The translations under genes and the position numbers were made by a program. This document shows positions 23,484-37,261 of a stretch of DNA of 64,000 nucleotides, piece after piece (position 1 is the first letter of the stretch; every line of letters starts with the position of its first letter). The notes beneath the pieces are model-generated. The model was not told where the DNA came from. It was given only the letters and a program-made list of their open reading frames with translations, and did no database searches. Source of the DNA: Nelumbo lutea (taxonomy: Eukaryota > Streptophyta > Magnoliopsida > Proteales > Nelumbonaceae); contig JAKGHH010000003.1 in NCBI GenBank assembly GCA_022828595.1, forward strand, positions 14,942,934-15,006,933. Reading direction: 5' to 3'.

Positions 23484-23786
23484 GTGTGGCCTTGGACAAA
23501 ACTAATGGTAATTTCATTTTTGCTGCAGGAGAATGTGTTTGATCTTTGCTTTGCTAGTGTGATAATATATATAGAGGCAGAAATTTTTACTATGAAGCGG
23601 GTGATCCAGATTGCTGTGGAACTAGGATTATATTCGTTGGCTGTTATTTCGGACTTTTTAATATCCACCTCTACTTTGAATGGACTACATAGTCTTCTTT
23701 TTTGCTACTCTGGAGTCTGGATGATATTCCAACTCTCTCATCTTCGTTTTCTTCAATTTCCTTTTTACTTGCGAATACATCTTTGA
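23484..23786 (+). other. Unclassified open frame, possible exon
   Basis: A 100-codon plus-strand frame with a good splice-acceptor context at about 23520-23528 (tttttgctgcag). The protein is hydrophobic and compositionally plausible (for example MKRVIQIAVELGLYSLAV), but I recognise no family. It could be part of a non-coding transcript or a gene relic. It lies about 450 bp past the 3' end of the BPA1-like gene and runs toward it. Confidence 0.2.
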
Positions 23787-24232
23787 ATAGAAATAGAATA
23801 TTAGTTCACTGTGTAGTGTACCTATTAAGGCTAAACGTAACACTTCTGTGAGGAGAGAGTCTGGTATTCTCCGGTCTCCACCACCTTTTTTGGACCTATA
23901 TATCTTTATGGTTAATTTTCTTTCTTATAAAAAAGCAAGGGCATGCTCCTTGATATTTCTGTACGACTATAAAAATGCTTCCCCAGCCATATAAGTCAAG
24001 AGATGTCTCTATGACATCATCCCCAACTGCCGAAGAAAAGGAATGGTGGTAAGTGGGCCCGGTACCCAGTGTCCAGTGGTTATAAATTATAATTGCTAAA
24101 CTTCAAAGTTCAAACCAGCAAAGCTGCAAGCCAGAAGAAGTATCCAACTAATGACATAAACCAAGAGAGACCACGCAGTAACACTTGACACATCATCAAA
24201 TATATTTACTACAATATAAATGCATACATCTT

Positions 24233-26981
24233 TCAGTTTTTACTACCACGACCACCTAAATCAGCTGCAACTTTGGCTGCCCGACTAAGAGCATCCGACA
24301 CCCAAAGAGCTCCCTTGGAAAAATAGCTACTGTTGATCACAGTATTAGCAGCTGCTGTAGCCGTTCTCCCTGTTGCAGAAAGGGCTGACCGAGTAGTCTC
24401 TGATACATGGTATTTTTCATCCACTGACTTGAGAGCATCAACACCTGCACAAATCTTATCAGTGAGTCCAATTCTCTTACTCAACTCGGAGACCTTGGCT
24501 GCCGCTGAAGTTGACACTTGATGGGATTCATCAAAGGCTCTGGCCCTGCTCAATGCATCTTTCCCCAATATATATCCTTTTGCTAGCATGGTTTTCACTA
24601 CTTCTTGAGCCATCGTTACTGCCTCTGCCGGAGTGGAGACAAAGCGACTTTCATGTGCTGCCTGCTGATATCTAGAAGGTTAAGAGTCCCAAAAATTAAG
24701 TACAAAAAGTTACAAATGAGAAAAGAGAAACAAAATGAAAATGATGAAAAAGGATTATAGATAATTAAAAGATAGGTTACTTCTTTTCAGTGTTATTTGA
24801 ACTACTGATTATTCAATACCATCTCTTACCGAACATAGTCTGGAATCTTTATCTAAAGGTAACATACTGGTGACAAAGAGGGGATAATGATGAAATCCAA
24901 GATGCCATCAAGTGATAATACTGACAGTATACAAGGGTGCACTATAAAACAGACAATTAAGAAATCCAAGACTTTCAAATCATTCTATCCCTCATACTAC
25001 ACCATTAAACAGCCCACTTTGATTACTTGCACTTTTTTGGCAGCAAGTGAATCTGTGGCAATTAAATGCAGTCGATACTCTCTCAAAATTAGGATCCTGG
25101 GCATGGTCATACGTGGGAAGGTCAATTTATTCCTTTCACAGACCCACTTTAAAGTTTAAACAAGTCTATGAAAACCAAGCACTTGCCAATACCCAATTCA
25201 CCCTCCAAGGTCAAATCATTTCAACCCTACCAAACCTAAATCTCAGCCCCTAAATCCCTAAAATCCGTCGCTGAACCTACCTGATACCTCTAAAACTCCA
25301 AAATACCCTTTGACCAAACTTATCCTTCTCAAATTACCAAAATACCCCTTGACCAAATTGCCAAAATTACCCTTCCTCCAAAATACCACTTGACCAAATT
25401 ACCAAAATTACCCTTCCAAATTATCAAAATGCCTCCTTCCAAATTTCCAAAATACCCCTTGACCAGATTAACAAAATTGTCCTTCAAATTACCAAAATAC
25501 CCCTCTTGACCAAATTCCCAAAATGCCCTTTTAACCAAAATTACCAGCATACCCTTCATGAATCCAAATTACCCAAATACCACTCTAAATGATCCCTTTC
25601 AAACCCTAATTTCCAAAGTTACCCTAAACCCCCCCCATTCACTTTGAAGTTTCTTTGAAAATCCCCTCCCTCCAATTATAAATAGGAGGTACCCATCCCA
25701 AGGAGGGGGGGTGTCGAAGAAGAGGAGTTTTAAGAGAAAGAGAGGAAATGTATACAAGGGGACTGAACTGAGAGTAGAGAGAGACTCTCAGACAGTGGAT
25801 CTTGAGCCTGAGAGAGCTGGAGAGAGAGAGAGAGAGAGAGAGAGAATTAAATTATTGATATCGGGTATCGTATCGAACAACTTGGATATAGATACAAATA
25901 CGCTTTTGAAACGCATGGATACAGACAAAAAAGATGGATACGCTAGGGAAATACACACAATTTTTCATAAATACATTAATAACACTAAATTTAAGATCAA
26001 AATGATCACAAAATAGTATATAAATACATAGAAAATGTAAATATTAAGGTTATATATGAAGAAATATATTACAATCAATGTACCAAGATGTATAATTTTA
26101 TTTATAGTGCATTAATCAAGAGTCCAAGACACTAAACATATGCACCTATTATATTTTAATTATTATATCAATTATTTTTTATTTTACTACTTTAATATTT
26201 TAACATTAAAAAAAAGTCAACTAAATATTAAATTTTCAAGTGCAAATTAAAATATCAATTAATAATTTATAAAAAATATAATCTTAACTTAAAGTATATC
26301 AAATTTGTTAAAATTTCTAAGATACATATCATATACAAATTCATAGTTTTTAATTACTAAAATAATTATTCCATTATTAATATTTTTATTTCTATAAATT
26401 TTATGAAATAAAAAAAAATCACTATTTGAAATAAATATAGATTAGTGGATTTGATAAATCCAATTTAATATTATATTCTTCAATACTTTGTATATAATAT
26501 TTTTATTTTTTGTAAATAATAAATATATCGTTATTACTTATTAATGTAAACTAAAATATTAGTTAACAACTTGTAAAAGTATATAAAAATTTTAAGATTT
26601 ATATCATGTGCAAATTTATAAATTTCAAGTATTAAAATAATTATTCTATTATTAATATTCTATTTGTATAAATTTCTCAATAGTAAAAATCATATTTTTA
26701 TATAAATATGAATTTGATATATTATTTATTCTATTAATTTATAAAATATTATTTTTTTAATATTTAATTAAAATTATTAAATATAAATATATATTTTTTT
26801 ATTTAAATTGCATGTGAATACAAAAGGCTAATATTGATGGTTTAGAATCATAGCGAGTTATAAATGCATTAAATGATATGAATTCAAATAACTTCATTCT
26901 CCGTTGTTCGTCTGACGAGAGCAATTGGAGAGGGAGTTCAGGCTCTTTGCAGAATAGAAGAGACGAGAGAGGTCTTTGAGT

Positions 26982-27021
<40 letters not shown>

Positions 27022-30000
27022 ATGATGATAGGCCGAGGGAGAAGAGAAATCTGTAGAGGGTTTTCGAACTAGAAGAAGAACGGTTCCAAAGAGGAGAATT
27101 GAGCAAAGATCGACGCCAGGGAGAGCCCTCATCCTGTTCGCCGATGTACAAAGGATACATGCGACACTAATCCACAGTCTCCCTGCTATTGCGAACTATG
27201 TCAGTGGTATTGTTCATTCGTTCGAAGGTTAAATAAGGTTCCATCGAGTCCTCGACATTCTTAGACCTCCATAGGCATTCATTCAACGACCGTCCAAGCT
27301 GATGAAAACTCCTAAATCAGCAAGTTCCAGTGGTTTCAGGTTATAAGTGGTAAAGTACTTTACCTCATTTCTATGAAGCTTTGTCTATTAATGCCGCTGT
27401 AGATTGTTCTTTTTTTTTTTTTTTCACTTTCTGCTGGTTTGATGTTGGTGTAAAGTTTGAGTTTGAATGTGAAAGCCTTCATGTTACTCAGCATCCGAGA
27501 GGTTGAAGTATTTCTTTTCGCTCTTCAAACCAACCAACTGAGTCCGAATGTGGGGGGTCTGATAGAAAAGGGTAAGAATTCATCCTTTTGCTCAGACCCT
27601 TACGTCGAAAAGGGGTTGGTCCGGAGGGAAGAGAGAAGCTCCCAAATCCTCTCAAATCACTGAGAACCCAGATTCTCACATCAAATCCAAGGGCAGATAC
27701 TGAAACTAGATTCTCACATCAAACCCAGATTCTCGCATCAAATCCAAGGGCAGATACTGACAAGAGAGAGGGGTGCCTAACCCTTTCCCCCTGCTGAAAA
27801 GAATGGAGTCTCCAACATTCGATTGATTTTGAAAAATGTAAATTCCGGGAGTCCCATCACTCCCTATTATATATTTTGATGGGTGGCAGCTCCATTTATT
27901 CGGCCATTGAACAGCCGGGGATTTTCCCGACGTTCACACTTGAGTTACACAAAGTTTATGGCATGGACCGACATTCTTGGTAGCTAACTAGGCTACCAGA
28001 TAATCACTGCTATTACAAACAAAGAAGATTACCATTGAACCCATTTCATCTTCTAGCTTCCATGAAGGCCTACTCCAAAGATCAAATTCATCTTCATACT
28101 GCCCCCAGCGAGTTATGCATACAGGTTGATCTACAATTGTGGCACCCTGAGATAATCAATTATAAACTCAGTGAACAGAAAGAATTGAGCCAAGTGGAAT
28201 ACTAAAGTGCAGCATGCTGGGAATAACATATTCATGTTCAGCTCCAAATTTGCAATGAATTAGGGCACTTTTAACTTTGAGGAAAGAGCATACCAAGTAA
28301 TGTAGAAAGAAATAATGCAAAATAATGTTGTAAGTTTCAGACGTATCACTTGGTTTAACTAATACCAAATAGAGATCACCCTTTTCATTGGTTGCCACCG
28401 CTGAGATACAGGTGCAGCAAATGATATTGAAGAACTACAGGAGAGTATTGGTGTATAATAAATTTCTCATAAAGACACAAGGATTATCATTACAAACCAG
28501 TATAAGTGAATAGAAGATTATCATTTATCACATCTATGGTTCTTAAGGCAACTTGCAAAATCTAAATGAAAGTACATGAATAAGAGACATAACTGGTTAA
28601 CCTTCAGCTATCACATCAAGAGTTTGATTACATGTGTGTTGCAAGTTTATAGGCGAATACTACTTCAGTTAAAGGGAAAATTCAATAAAACAGTTATAAG
28701 GCCAGCTATGTTGTATGGAACAGAGTGTTGGGCTGTGAAGAAATAGCATGTCCAAAAAATGAGTGTGGCAGATATGTGAATGCATAGATGGATAAGTGGT
28801 AAAACCAGATAGAACGAGGTTAGAAATGAAGTCATGCAAAGGAACCTAGAAGTAGCTCCAATAGGTGATAAAATGAGAGAAAGTAGATTGAGAGGTTACA
28901 GTCATGTGCATAGAAGATTATCTACGGCACCTGTTAGAGAAGTGGCATGTTACAAGTTGAAGGGGCTAGAAGAGCTAATGGCAGACTAAAAAGGACTTTG
29001 GTGGATATAATAAGAAACGATTTAAGTGCCAATAACTTAATGATGGATAAGGCACTGAACAGACAGAATGGAAAAACAGGATTCATATAGCTAACCCCAT
29101 ATAATTGGACAAGGCTTAGGTGATGATGATGATATATATCGAGAGTTCACATTTATCAAATATATATATATCAAGATTTCAGAAGCTTCAACATCATGGA
29201 AGTCCTAAACATTGGTGAGTCAGAATGCTGTAAGAAGATATACACTTTTTGTTGCCTACCATCTCGGAATGCTCAAGCTAACCTTACTGAACTACCTAGT
29301 AAGTTAAAGTACTTATAGAAATGCCTTATTTGGAAATTGCAGATTACCATATTCAAAGTTCAGAAGTTCTAAAATCATGAACAATAAATTTAGGGTTTCT
29401 GAGCCATGCTGCTAGAAAGTATACTCTTTTTGTTGCCTACACCATTTTCTTTAAATGATAGGTATTGAATGAAATGGAACTGAAGTCTTTGAGCTATTTT
29501 ACTAATGTAGCTAGCAGTTATCAATGTCTCCTTGCAGGAAAATTAACTTTTCACCAGAGATTGCATGAAACTTACACTGAGCAAAACGGCAGTTTCCAGG
29601 GCATGAACATCTTTAAATGCCACATACGCAGTGCAAGCATATTGTCCAGATCTGTTTAGAAGGATATCAAAAACAGCACTTGCATATCAGAATGAAATAA
29701 AAATTATTGATATAATAACATGCACAATCCATCAGCATTTCAGGTAGTTTGCCACAGGAGATATCATGTCACTCTGTTTCCATTGATTATCAAAACATGA
29801 AGAAACAAAGCACATTATCGACCATGCTCACTAGTGATAGTGATATCTTACCATGCAATACCTCTAGTGTTAAATTAGCAGAAAAACATCTATATCACCT
29901 TGAAAAGTTACAAGGTGCAAAAATAGGCATAGCCACATTTTTCATGACAGAAAGATTCTAGGTAATCAAATACTTATAAAAGGTTTAACCCAGTCAGGAG

Positions 30001-30785
30001 AAGCATATATTATTCAAGAAATTAACTGATGTTAACACTCTAGCAGTTTAACCTAATAACTACTTTTTAAAGCTATAACAAACAGAATCACATATTGTTG
30101 ATCAATTCAATTATTGGAAGCAAGGAATCAAAATTCAGCGGAGTAAAACATGGTGAAAAAGATGTCTAATCCATTTGATCAAAATGGTAGCCACTTAAAT
30201 CACCACCCAGGGAGATTCACAAGTACTGTCCCATTGGTCTTTCTTGAGGAGGAAAATGATCTATTAAACTAGACCATAGGACTACTTAATTTAATAGGAG
30301 GAAAAAACTCCAAAATATCTCATGAATCACCTTATTAAAATAATGCACATCTTCCAACAACATACATCCTACAAGTTATTTATTGTTGAAACCAGCATAG
30401 TAAAACACCACGAGAAGTAGGAGTACAGGACACATTATGGTGACATACAATTGTAGTTATTATAAAAACACTAAAGGAGAGACTAAGATAAAAAAATCAA
30501 TCAAATTCCCAACAACAATTGAATAGAAAATTAAGAAGGCAAATGATCACTTCTTACTTTGAAGCAACAAATTAGGAACAAATTTGAATATATTCAGATA
30601 AAGAATTAGAGGTTAAAATGAAGAATGAATGAAAGCTAGTAACCAAAATATCAATGCAACTTACAGTACCTGACAATTTCAACATGTTCTATTGTACCAG
30701 AGAAAGCAAAGAAATCATAAACATCTTTCTCTGTTGCATTGGGAGACAAACTTGTAACTTCCACTGTATACCCACTTGGACTCAT
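24233..30785 (-). CDS. BPA1-like: BPA1-like (binding partner of ACD11) RRM protein, 245 aa
   Basis: Member of the plant BPA1/BPL family: a single N-terminal RRM and a conserved C-terminal region. Family knowledge: Arabidopsis BPA1 and its BPL paralogues bind the sphingolipid-transfer protein ACD11 and influence cell death and defence. Coding exons: 30670-30785, 29576-29651, 28033-28146 and 24233-24664. All are GT-AG with matching phases and total 738 nt. Seen: the RNP2-like strand YTVEVT (residues 6-11), the RNP1-like YACTAYVAF (43-51), the RWGQYEDEFDLW segment, and a helical C-terminus with VVKTMLAKGYILGKDAL, DESHQVS and LSKRIGLTDKI. It ends ADLGGRGSKN. The start MSPSGYTVEV is directly before the RRM. 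The last junction uses the acceptor atatcag before codon 103. Introns are 1018, 1429 and 3368 bp, the last two with repeats. A non-coding first exon around 32.4-32.8 kb is likely but not proven. Confidence 0.93.
25150..25850. mobile_element. LTR-like retrotransposon fragment in BPA1-like intron 3
   Basis: Positions 25262-25620 contain many degenerate copies of a unit like 'aaattaccaaaatacccttgacc', a pattern I know from LTRs of some plant retroelements. This is followed by a promoter-like tataaatagg at 25677-25686 on the plus strand and a GA-rich transcribed-leader-like segment with a (GA)n run at 25819-25845. No polyprotein, primer-binding site or second LTR is visible, so it is at best a solo or truncated LTR. 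Confidence 0.45.
26986..27016. repeat. (GA)n microsatellite
   Basis: About 15 GA units inside intron 3 of the BPA1-like gene, next to a GC-richer segment (26880-27180). The surrounding 26000-26880 is AT-rich with no coding content. Confidence 0.9.
27667..27760. repeat. Two-copy direct repeat, period 57 bp
   Basis: The 37-bp segment at 27667-27703 (cccagattctcacatcaaat...) recurs at 27724-27760 with one base change. A shorter third match (agattctcacatcaaac) lies between them. It is in BPA1-like intron 3. Confidence 0.85.
28640..29133 (+). mobile_element. RTE-type LINE 3' fragment in BPA1-like intron 2
   Basis: The plus strand reads AMLYGTECWAVKK near 28705-28745, then a VAPIGDKMRESRLRGYSHV segment near 28850-28905, and ends with the shared RTE tail tagctaaccccatataattg plus (gatgat) repeats at 29119-29133. 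It is in antisense orientation to the host gene and is broken by stop codons. Confidence 0.83.
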
Positions 30786-32534
30786 GGTTGCATAATTTTA
30801 TGAAATAGAAGTTTGAATCGAGTTCTTAAGACCTGGTAGGCACAGTCAACAAGGAAAAGAAAAAAAAAACATGTCAGAAGCTGACAACAAGGTAGTTTAG
30901 TTATTCTAAAGCAGGGGAGCACTTCAGTCGTATCAACAATTTCCTGGAATACTGATTTGGGTAGTGATATCAATTTTTTTAAAACACAGAGATGTAAGGT
31001 GAGGCACTTGGATCTTCTAATGCATGAGGCAAAACCTTCATGAGATATCATTATTTCAATAAAAATGAACTAAAATGAGAAAAAAGTGTAAAACTATGCA
31101 AAAAAAAGATCATATTTTTATGTAAGAAAAATGTATGGATGAATTACTGATAATATAAACAAGGACTACAAGGTATTACAAATTTTTTGACAATTCCTTC
31201 TAGACAATCAGCTCTTGGTGTAAATCAAAACCTGAAATGGGTGTTGAAAGCCCTAAATATTTATACAAATAAAAAATATACGCCTAAAATCTTATAATGA
31301 GTATGAAGCCATTCTTATATGGGAATCCTACTCCAATCAAAAACGTCTTCTTACACAAAGCACCTAAAAGTGTGATGCATATGCATTATACTTTCAGGCA
31401 TGATCCTTAAGATTGAGCTTCTGGGGAATTTTCCTTAAGGCCCAGTTTGGAAAGAGTGAAAATACAAATATGTAGAGTGCAAAACCTGTATATTATATTA
31501 TATTTTTAAACCTTGTATTTGCACTGTACCTATTTCTAAACCTCAAAGGTTCATACCTTCCATGTAAGGAACAAGGCATAGTCAAACAATGAGAGCTCGT
31601 TTCTTACCACGAAAACTGAAAACTTTAACTTAAAGTTCACCTTGCCCGGAAGGGCTCTTTTGCCAATGCACTTTCCAACAATAGTTGGTTTGAACTTTGA
31701 AGCACAGGAGCAAAACCATAACCATGTCTCAGATTTCAAATGGTAGGAAAAGCGTCTCAACAGATCCAACTGTCCTGAATAAGGACTATTTCGATGAGTT
31801 AACTGTGTAGGGGTTCCTAAATGTCCATACTTACGCATATATAATTAAACTTAATGTAAATCTTTTTGGATGGCAGCCTTAAAACGAATTTCTACCCAAT
31901 CTGGTTTAGTAATATACCATTACCATTAAGTTAACTTTGGCTGATAAACTAATTATTCTGATTCATAAACTAAGATTTAAGAACTTAATTGCTTTCTGCC
32001 TTTCGGCCTTTCTAACATTAGAATATAAACTCGAAGAAGAAGAAAGGGAAAAATAAATCATATGGATGTGTAACATATAAAATAAAGGGATTTTTACAGT
32101 TCAGTCCACCTCCACCTCAAAATAAAAAGATATTAAAATCTTAAAAACTACATTAATATTTTTCCCCGGTATATGCCCCGCAAGCTTTTCTTTCAAAGGT
32201 GCCAACTAAAGGAAAGCATCCAGTCGTCATGTCAGCTCGCCCATTCCCAGACTGAGGGTGGAACGAGCAAGGTAATTCACTAGGTTCTTCTAGAAATTGA
32301 AGACGGAACTAGGGTTGAGGGCCCATTCCCACAGTGGAAGTTTAGTAACTCTTTATGTCGGCAATGATTAATCACCTTCAACAGTGAAAAAAGCATACAA
32401 AGAAACAGAGGAAAAAGGAAAAACCAATGGATAGTGATGCATAAAAATCAGATATTACATTACTACATGCTATATCTCATTTCCCCCTCCCCCGCCCTCA
32501 GATTTTGAAAAATGAAATTGAGTTTCGATAACTC

Positions 32535-32536
<2 letters not shown>

Positions 32537-32577
<41 letters not shown>
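32537..32577. repeat. (GA)n run, possible 5' leader of the BPA1-like gene
   Basis: A 41-bp GA run, read as CT on the minus (gene) strand. A CT-rich stretch 1.8 kb upstream of the start codon fits a first non-coding exon followed by a 5' UTR intron, as is common in such genes. This is inference: no splice pair was confirmed. Confidence 0.5.
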
Positions 32578-32581
<4 letters not shown>

Positions 32582-32967
32582 CCCGGTATGACCAAGGAAA
32601 CTTTGATAAAACGAATAAACAGAGACCAAATAATAATTGGTGAAACGCAGAAACTTTAGTACTCTTGCGGGAGGAGAACTGAGAAGCAAGCAAGATGAGG
32701 GCACTTCGGTCTTTAAACAATTACGCTCTACATACCTAAATTTGGTGTTTGATGATTGGAGAGCGATCCCCTGCCCCAGAATCCCAGATGGCCAGATCCA
32801 TACTTCTGCCAGATATGGATGGATGCCTGAACCCTCAAGCTTCCAATTTCAAGTTTTCTACTTCCGATTCGAAGTCCCAAATAGTTTGTTTGAGCATCTA
32901 ATATATGACACGTGACTAATGCACCTTCCTCCAGCCCCCCCCCCCCCTCTTTTCTGTTCATTTGTAA

Positions 32968-34551
32968 CTAGTGAATGACCCGTACTAGTTACGGGGAAGT
33001 TAATTTTATATATAGGTGAATAAATATTAATGATTTTTATCATTATTTATAAATTATCATTTTTTAAGACATTCATACACTCTATGGGTTCACATAAATT
33101 GATCCTTATATGTCAAATCTATAAAATTATACGAGTCATTAAATTCAACTTGAACCATTCATTACATTAATTTAACCATTCTTATTCTTATTATTAATTT
33201 ATTTTAATATTTAATTTAAAATTTTTGTTATATAATAATGATAACTAAATTTGTAATTATTTAAACTTAAAATATTTTTTCCAACCGGGTATAATTATTA
33301 TATAATAGATTTGTCAATTCATTTTTTACACTTAAGAATAAACATTAATGATTTAGCTTAACAATTTTAGTGACTGTTAATAAATATTGATTCTTATTTA
33401 AGGTTTAATTACTGTATTCAGTAATTATTATGGGGCATGCTTTGAATAAACATTAATGATAACTGATGTTTGTTATTTCATTTTTTATTATTTACTTAAT
33501 TAAGTACTTGATAATTGTTATTATTATTAATTATTTCTATAAATAATTGATTGTTGTTATTATTTACTTAATCCAGTAATTTTTAGCAAGTAATTATTTG
33601 ATTTAATTTGAACTATTTCATTTTTTTAATTATTTATAATAGACATTTAGGGTGGGCTACTTACCATGTTTTATCTAGACAATGACCCCATACTAAGTAA
33701 GGGGCAACTACAGTATCATTTAATTTGAATTTTACTATTTAACAATAAAAAATCAATATCCTATTAAGCAACCTACCCCAAAAAAAGAATTAATAACTTT
33801 GAAATCATTAATCTATTTATAAAATAGTAAAATTAGATGGATGTTTACAACAATATCACCAATACTGCTTAATATTTAGGGACATATGAATAGATAAAAA
33901 GCATTTAGGTGATATCCATTCAAAGAGGCAAAGAAGGAAGAAAATCATTCAAAGAGCTGCTAATAAAAACAATCCATGCCAAACAACATTTGCAAATGCA
34001 TCCATCCTCTGGAGTAAGAGATGAAAAATATATGATTACAATCAAATCATCATCATGTATGGCTACAATCAACTGATAATATAATCAGGACTCCAAAGCC
34101 CATCCAATAGAGGAAACATGAAAGGAATGAGAATAATGGGACCATCCTGAGTATGGAAGTCACCTCCAAATTAGGTGGCAACGCTTTTTTTTTTGTTAAT
34201 CATGGTTATGGATTTTAAGTCTAAGCTCCCCAAAGTGCATGTAGATTGACTAGAATTTATCTTTAGGAAAGAGGTAGGGAAACCTGTACATAACCTAATG
34301 GTATGTTTGCATTATAAGAATTGGGAGATAGAAATATGAAATGTAGGATAAAATTATAATTTTGGGCATGTTGATGTGTCAAATTCAAGTCAATTAGAAT
34401 ACTCATAGATTTTAGTTCATTCATTTAGTGTTAATTTGAATATTTTTTTATTTCATGTCTTTATTGAGTAATATAGATTAATAATATATTAATAATTATG
34501 GAACCAATAATAATAATAAGTGTGTATTGATTTTGAAATAAGTAATATTAA

Positions 34552-34592
<41 letters not shown>

Positions 34593-36900
34593 GAAGTAAT
34601 TAATTTGTTATAATTACTATTTTTAGTTAATTCCTGAAATGATAATTGATTTTATAATTCTTTTAGATTAACAATAATGAATAATTGAAAGTTTATAATT
34701 TAACTTTCACTAAATGAAATATTTATTGGAGAATAATAGTAGTATTAATTATAATTACTACTAATAATAATAATGTAAATAAGTAACACTAATTATATAT
34801 TTCTAAAAAAATTAATATGAATTAATATAAATATAAAGTGATCATATCCCAACTAATAATTAACATTATTAAAATACTTATTAATTATCATTAACTAATT
34901 AACATTCTGAAGTAATAATTAATTAATTATCATTTTTATAATTAAGGAATTAATTATTAGTAAGTAATTATAACCTATAATTAATTTTTATAAAAAATAA
35001 TTATTGTTAGTAATAATTAATTATAAGTATTGATAATAATAATATAAATAATTATTTCATATAAATGTATGAATTATAATTTATGATAATAATTCTAATA
35101 TAAATAATTAACATTAAATATTTATTTTCAAAATAATTAATATGAATTAATATAAATATAAAATGATTATTTCCAAATTATTAATTTCCATTTTGAAAAT
35201 TATTATTAATTGTCATTTCGAATTAATAATGAGAAATATTATCAGTAATTAGTTAATATCAGTAATTAAGTATTAGCAGTAATTATTATAAGAAATTATT
35301 ATCAGTGAGTTATTATTATTAGTAATTAATAGCTGAAATTAATTAATTAGAAGTCATTAATATTATTATTACCCCTCTCTTTCAAAAAGTTGACTCATTA
35401 TCATCGTCATCATCAATGACAACAACTTGATAAATACATAATTTGATAAAAATAGGTAAATATCATTAATTCTTTTTTTATCTTTTGGAAAACTGAATAA
35501 GAGAAAAATAAAATGGTTAGCATTGCAAGTGAAAGTTTTTTTTTGGATTTTTGGAAAAAAAATGATTGAACAAAAAAAACCAATTATATATTAAAAAATA
35601 ATGTCATTAAATCAAAGAGTAATTAAAGTTATTCAGTAAATAATAATTTTAAGAAATTCAAATTAATAATTAATTATCTGTCTGAATTAAAATGGGTTAT
35701 TTCAGCAAATAATTTTAAGTAAATAAAATTTTCTATTAACATTTTTTAATAATAATTAGTATTATTAATAGATTAATAATATATTAATAATTATGAAATC
35801 GTAATAATAATAAGTATATTATTATTATTAACTAATATTATATTCTTATTATGTGTGTATTGGTTTTGAGATCAGTAATATTACAGTATTATTATTACTA
35901 CTACTACTACTATTATTATTATTTTATTTTTATTAAGTAATTAATTTGTTATAATTACGATTTTCAGTTAATTCATAAAATAATATTTGCTTTTATAGTT
36001 CTATAAGTTTAACAATATTGAATAATTGAAAGTTTTATAATTTAACTTTCACTAAATGAAGTATTTATTGGAGAATAATAATATCATTAATTATAATTAC
36101 TTGTAATAATAATAATGTAAATAAGTAACACTAATTATATATTTATAAAGTATTTAATATGAATTAATATTAATATAAAATGATTATATCCCAATTAATA
36201 ATTAACATTATTAAAATGCTTACTAATTTTCTTTAATTAATTAACATTCCGAAGTAATAATTATCATCATTAGTATTAGTAATAATTAATTGTAATTATT
36301 GGTAATAATAATATAATTATATTAATTAATATAATATTATTAACTATAATTAGTTATAATAATATAATTAATTATTTCATATAAATGTATGAATTCTAAT
36401 TTTACAATAATTATAATATAAATAATTAACATTAAATATTTATTTTCAAAATAATTAATGTGAGTTAATATAAATATAAAATGATTATTTCCGAATTATT
36501 AATTACCATTATGAAAATATTTATTAATTATCATTTCGAATTAATAATGAGCAATATTGTCAATAATTAAGTATTATCAGTAATTATTATAAGAAATTAT
36601 TTTCCGAATTAATAATGAGCAATACTATCACTAATTAATTATTATCACCAATTAAGTAGTAGCAGTAATTATTATAAGAAATTATTTTCAGTAATTAATT
36701 ATTATCAGTGAGTAATCATTATTAGTAATTAATAGCTGGAATCAATTAATTAGAAGTATTTAACAGTAATTAATTACTAATTAATAACTGTAATTAATTA
36801 ATTATAGAAGTAGTTAACAGTAATTATTATTAGTAATCAATAGCTGGAATTAATTAATTAGTTTAGTAATTAATAGCACAGTTTCCTTTTTTTAGGAAAT
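32968..36900. repeat. AT-rich repeat block
   Basis: About 4 kb dominated by taatta/ataata words with no coding capacity. It opens with agtgaatgacccgtactagt; related phrases recur at 33680 (agacaatgaccccatact) and 39297 (tagcaaggacccgtgcgatg), suggesting starts of one dispersed family. A (TTA)n microsatellite lies at about 34552-34592. At 36950-37050 a roughly 50-bp unit containing taatcagaatttgacac is repeated twice. Confidence 0.7.
34475..36765 (+). repeat. Long direct duplication (about 0.9-1.0 kb units, 1.3 kb apart)
   Basis: Unit 1 is about 34475-35365 and unit 2 about 35770-36765. Anchors occur in the same order: agattaataatatattaata (34475, 35770), taactttcactaaatgaa (34701, 36043), catataaatgtatgaatt (35059, 36379) and aattaataatgag (35221, 36539). 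Offsets run from about 1295 to 1342, so small indels have accumulated. Unit 2 has an extra internal duplication of about 65-80 bp around 36539-36690. A spacer of about 405 bp separates the units. Confidence 0.82.
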
Positions 36901-37261
36901 GATTGAAAGTGGGAGCTTCCCACTGGTTGTGGGCTCCACTCTGCATGTTAGTGGGCTCTTTTTTTGAACTATCACTAATCAGAATTTGACACATGTCTAA
37001 TGGGCTCTGTTCTTGAAATACCATTAATCAGAATTTGACACGTGTCCATTTTGTTTGAATCTTTGGAATGACAGGTGTATGAATGTAGATGGGCCACATG
37101 TCTGATTGTAAGGGGGCTTTGGCCTAAAATCATTCCTTTACTATATATATATATATATATATATATTAGATGTAAACAAAAAATCAAAAGAAAGTAAATT
37201 GGATGGAAAAAAATTGTAAGAGCAAGATGTTAGGAAGGTTGGGTTTCAGAGATCCATATTT

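Noticed and set aside
25329..25559. Minus-strand glycine/phenylalanine-rich repeat protein
   Set aside because: It is the translation of a degenerate DNA repeat inside an intron and LTR-like fragment, with no start context or family match.
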